NCBI GenBank assembly: GCA_001899525.1
Contig: MKVY01000036.1
Coordinates: 1-43,694 of the forward strand
Source: Rhizobiales bacterium 65-9
GTDB lineage: Bacteria > Pseudomonadota > Alphaproteobacteria > Rhizobiales > Beijerinckiaceae
Reading direction: 5' to 3'
DNA: 43,694 nt
In this document: piece after piece, positions 42,068-43,694 of the stretch
How positions within the stretch are numbered: position 1 is the first letter of the stretch
Layout: the number at the start of each line of letters is the position of its first letter
The notes under the pieces: model-generated
Database searches by the model: none
What the model was told of the DNA's origin: nothing
Seen by the model: only the letters and a program-made list of their open reading frames with translations
Position numbers and translations under genes: made by a program

Positions 42068-43694
42068 TCATGCGTCAAGCGCGCGGGTGGCTTCAGCGAG
42101 CCACCCCGCCGTCGCGGCGTCGACCTGGGGCGTCAGAACCTCGCGCACGCGCGCGTGATAGGCGTTCAGCCAGTCGATCTCCTCGCGCGTCATGAGCGAC
42201 GGCTCGACCAGCCTCAGATCGATCGGCGCGAACGAGAAGGTTTCGAAGCCGAGCATCTTGCGGTCGCCGCCCGGAATCTCGCGGCGTTCGACGATCACGA
42301 GATTCTCGATGCGGACGCCGTATTCGCCCGTCTTGTAATAGCCGGGCTCGTTGGAAAGGATCATCCCCGGCTCCAGCGCGGCGGTTCCGAGCTTCGACAG
42401 CCGCTGCGGCCCTTCATGCACCGACAGGAACGAGCCGATTCCGTGCCCTGTTCCATGATCGAAATCGAGTCCGGCGCGCCAGAGCGGCAGCCGCGCCAGC
42501 GCGTCGAGTTGCGCGCCCGACGTTCCCTCCGGAAACACCGCGGTCGCGATCGCGATGTGCCCCTTGAGCACGCGCGTATAGCGGTCCTTCATCTCGCCGG
42601 TCACGGGTCCGACGGAAATCGTGCGCGTGATGTCGGTCGTGCCGTCGCGATACTGCGCGCCGGAATCGATCAGGAATATCCCGTTTCCGATGCGCCGGTT
42701 CGATGCGCGCGTGACGCGGTAATGCGGCATCGCGGCGTTCGGGCCGGCGGCGGAAATGGTGTCGAACGACAGATCATGCAGAAGATTCGTGGCGCGGCGG
42801 AAGTCTTCGAGCTTTTCGGCGGCGTCGATCTCGGTGAGTTCGCCTTTCGGCGCCTCGTCGTCGAACCATGCGAGGAAGCGCGCCATGGCCGCGCCGTCGC
42901 GCACATGCGCGGCGCGCGTTCCGGCAAGTTCCGTCTCGTTCTTCGCAGCCTTCATGCGCGCGATCGGATCGGGGCCGACATCGGCCGTTCCGCCCGCCGA
43001 CTCGACGATCATCGACAGCTGCGCCGCGCCGGCCGCGGCGTCGATGCGGATCGTCGCGCCCTTGGCGACTTCCGTCACATCCGCGGCGAGCCGTTCGGGA
43101 TCGACGACGCGGCAATACGCCGACAGCGTCTTGCGCAGGTCGGCGCTCAACTTCGCCTCGTCCATGAACAAAGTCGCCTCGCCGTCCGTGGGAACGAGCG
43201 CATAGCCGAGCGCCAGCGGCGTGTGTCCGACGTCGCCGCCGCGGATATTGAACAGCCAGCACAGCGCATGCGGATCGGAGACGATGAGCGCTCCGCAGCG
43301 ATCCTTCGCCAGCGCCTCGCGCACCCGCTTCAGCTTCGATGCTGAATCCTCGCCCGCGAACGCCGCATCCTGCGCGAACACGGGCGCGCGCGGCGGCGGC
43401 GGACGATCCGTCCACACGGCGTCGATCGGATTGCGATCGAGCGCGACGAGCGCGCCGCCGGCTTTCGCGACCGCTTTTTCGAGCCGCTTGCGGCCGTCGC
43501 TCGTCACCAGCCAGGGATCGAATCCCAGCTTGCCGTCAGCCGGAAGATTCGCTGCGATCCACGCTTCAGGCGTCGTCTCCATGCTCGCGACGACGGAATA
43601 GACTGCGCCATCCACCTGGGCGGCCGCCTGCAGCGTGTAGCGGCCGTCGACGAAAATCGCCGCCTTGTCGGCGAGCACCACCGCCGTTCCCGCC
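42068..43694 (-). CDS. Xaa-Pro aminopeptidase (M24, aminopeptidase P), N-terminus outside the window
   Basis: The stop is at 42068 and the frame is open to the right edge. The visible part starts AGTAVVLADKAAIFVDGRYT, which in this family lies about 60 residues after the true start, so the gene continues beyond the window. Catalytic domain: LIDSGAQYRDGTTDITRTIS (two metal-binding Asp), HGTGHGIGSFLSVHEGPQRL (His), SNEPGYYKTGEYGVRIENL (Glu) and the C-terminal Glu in GFETFSFAPID. It is a large cytoplasmic aminopeptidase P of the three-domain type, which removes residues before proline. Confidence 0.95.
   Translation of the reverse strand, partial: AGTAVVLADKAAIFVDGRYTLQAAAQVDGAVYSVVASMETTPEAWIAANLPADGKLGFDPWLVTSDGRKRLEKAVAKAGGALVALDRNPIDAVWTDRPPPPRAPVFAQDAAFAGEDSASKLKRVREALAKDRCGALIVSDPHALCWLFNIRGGDVGHTPLALGYALVPTDGEATLFMDEAKLSADLRKTLSAYCRVVDPERLAADVTEVAKGATIRIDAAAGAAQLSMIVESAGGTADVGPDPIARMKAAKNETELAGTRAAHVRDGAAMARFLAWFDDEAPKGELTEIDAAEKLEDFRRATNLLHDLSFDTISAAGPNAAMPHYRVTRASNRRIGNGIFLIDSGAQYRDGTTDITRTISVGPVTGEMKDRYTRVLKGHIAIATAVFPEGTSGAQLDALARLPLWRAGLDFDHGTGHGIGSFLSVHEGPQRLSKLGTAALEPGMILSNEPGYYKTGEYGVRIENLVIVERREIPGGDRKMLGFETFSFAPIDLRLVEPSLMTREEIDWLNAYHARVREVLTPQVDAATAGWLAEATRALDA

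Overview
The window is 43.7 kb of GC-rich DNA from an alphaproteobacterium, most likely of the order Hyphomicrobiales (Rhizobiales). The strongest markers are a circularly permuted two-piece tmRNA gene (ssrA) beside an alphaproteobacterial-type SspB, a ccoNOQP cytochrome cbb3 operon controlled by an FNR-type box, a DUF4169 protein, and a Tim44-like / PrmA / LigA / UvrD housekeeping block. I cannot fix the genus from the sequence alone.

Layout. (1) 1-4.5 kb is an accessory, decaying region. It holds the C-terminal end of an IS3-family transposase cut by the window edge, a RibD/DHFR-like reductase whose 3' end is altered, two remnants of one phage/plasmid-type protein family flanking that reductase, an intact SLC13-type anion transporter with two TrkA-C domains, and fragments of a VOC-family gene and a GMC oxidoreductase. 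(2) 4.5-12.7 kb is a MarR regulator followed by a tightly packed operon: CoA-transferase, a peptide/opine-type ABC importer (binding protein, permease, a permease-ATPase fusion, second ATPase) and an alpha/beta hydrolase. A sigma70-like promoter with a perfect palindrome at the predicted start site lies between regulator and operon. This looks like an inducible uptake and CoA-linked catabolic system for an unknown substrate. (3) 13.0-20.9 kb is a microaerobic respiration island: a Crp/Fnr regulator, a 26-bp inverted repeat, an FNR-like box, ccoN-ccoO-ccoQ-ccoP, a 70-aa one-helix protein, a DUF2189 membrane protein, ccoI and ccoS. ccoG and a recognisable ccoH are absent. (4) 21-34 kb is housekeeping: M29 aminopeptidase, a methyltransferase, a possible cysteine-peptidase-fold protein, ssrA, sspB, DUF4169, a ribbon-helix-helix protein, a giant AsmA protein, a D-lactate/glycolate dehydrogenase-type flavoprotein, a thioesterase, a YitT-family membrane protein and UvrD/PcrA. 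(5) 34.2-35.6 kb has two tandem HicAB modules. The second toxin has lost its catalytic histidine and runs on far into hicB; both HicB proteins appear to lack the C-terminal DNA-binding domain. (6) 35.6-43.7 kb holds a glycine-zipper lipoprotein, Tim44-like protein, PrmA, a 45-aa small protein, LigA, AzlCD and an aminopeptidase P that runs off the right edge.

How the genes work together: the cbb3 genes form an oxygen-limited terminal oxidase with its copper loading pump; ssrA and SspB are adjacent partners in ribosome rescue and ClpXP delivery of tagged proteins; the MarR-CoA transferase-ABC-hydrolase block looks like one substrate-responsive pathway. The most interesting unexplained items are the small protein and DUF2189 inside the cbb3 operon, the candidate operators, the non-canonical T-loop of the tmRNA and the degenerating HicAB module.
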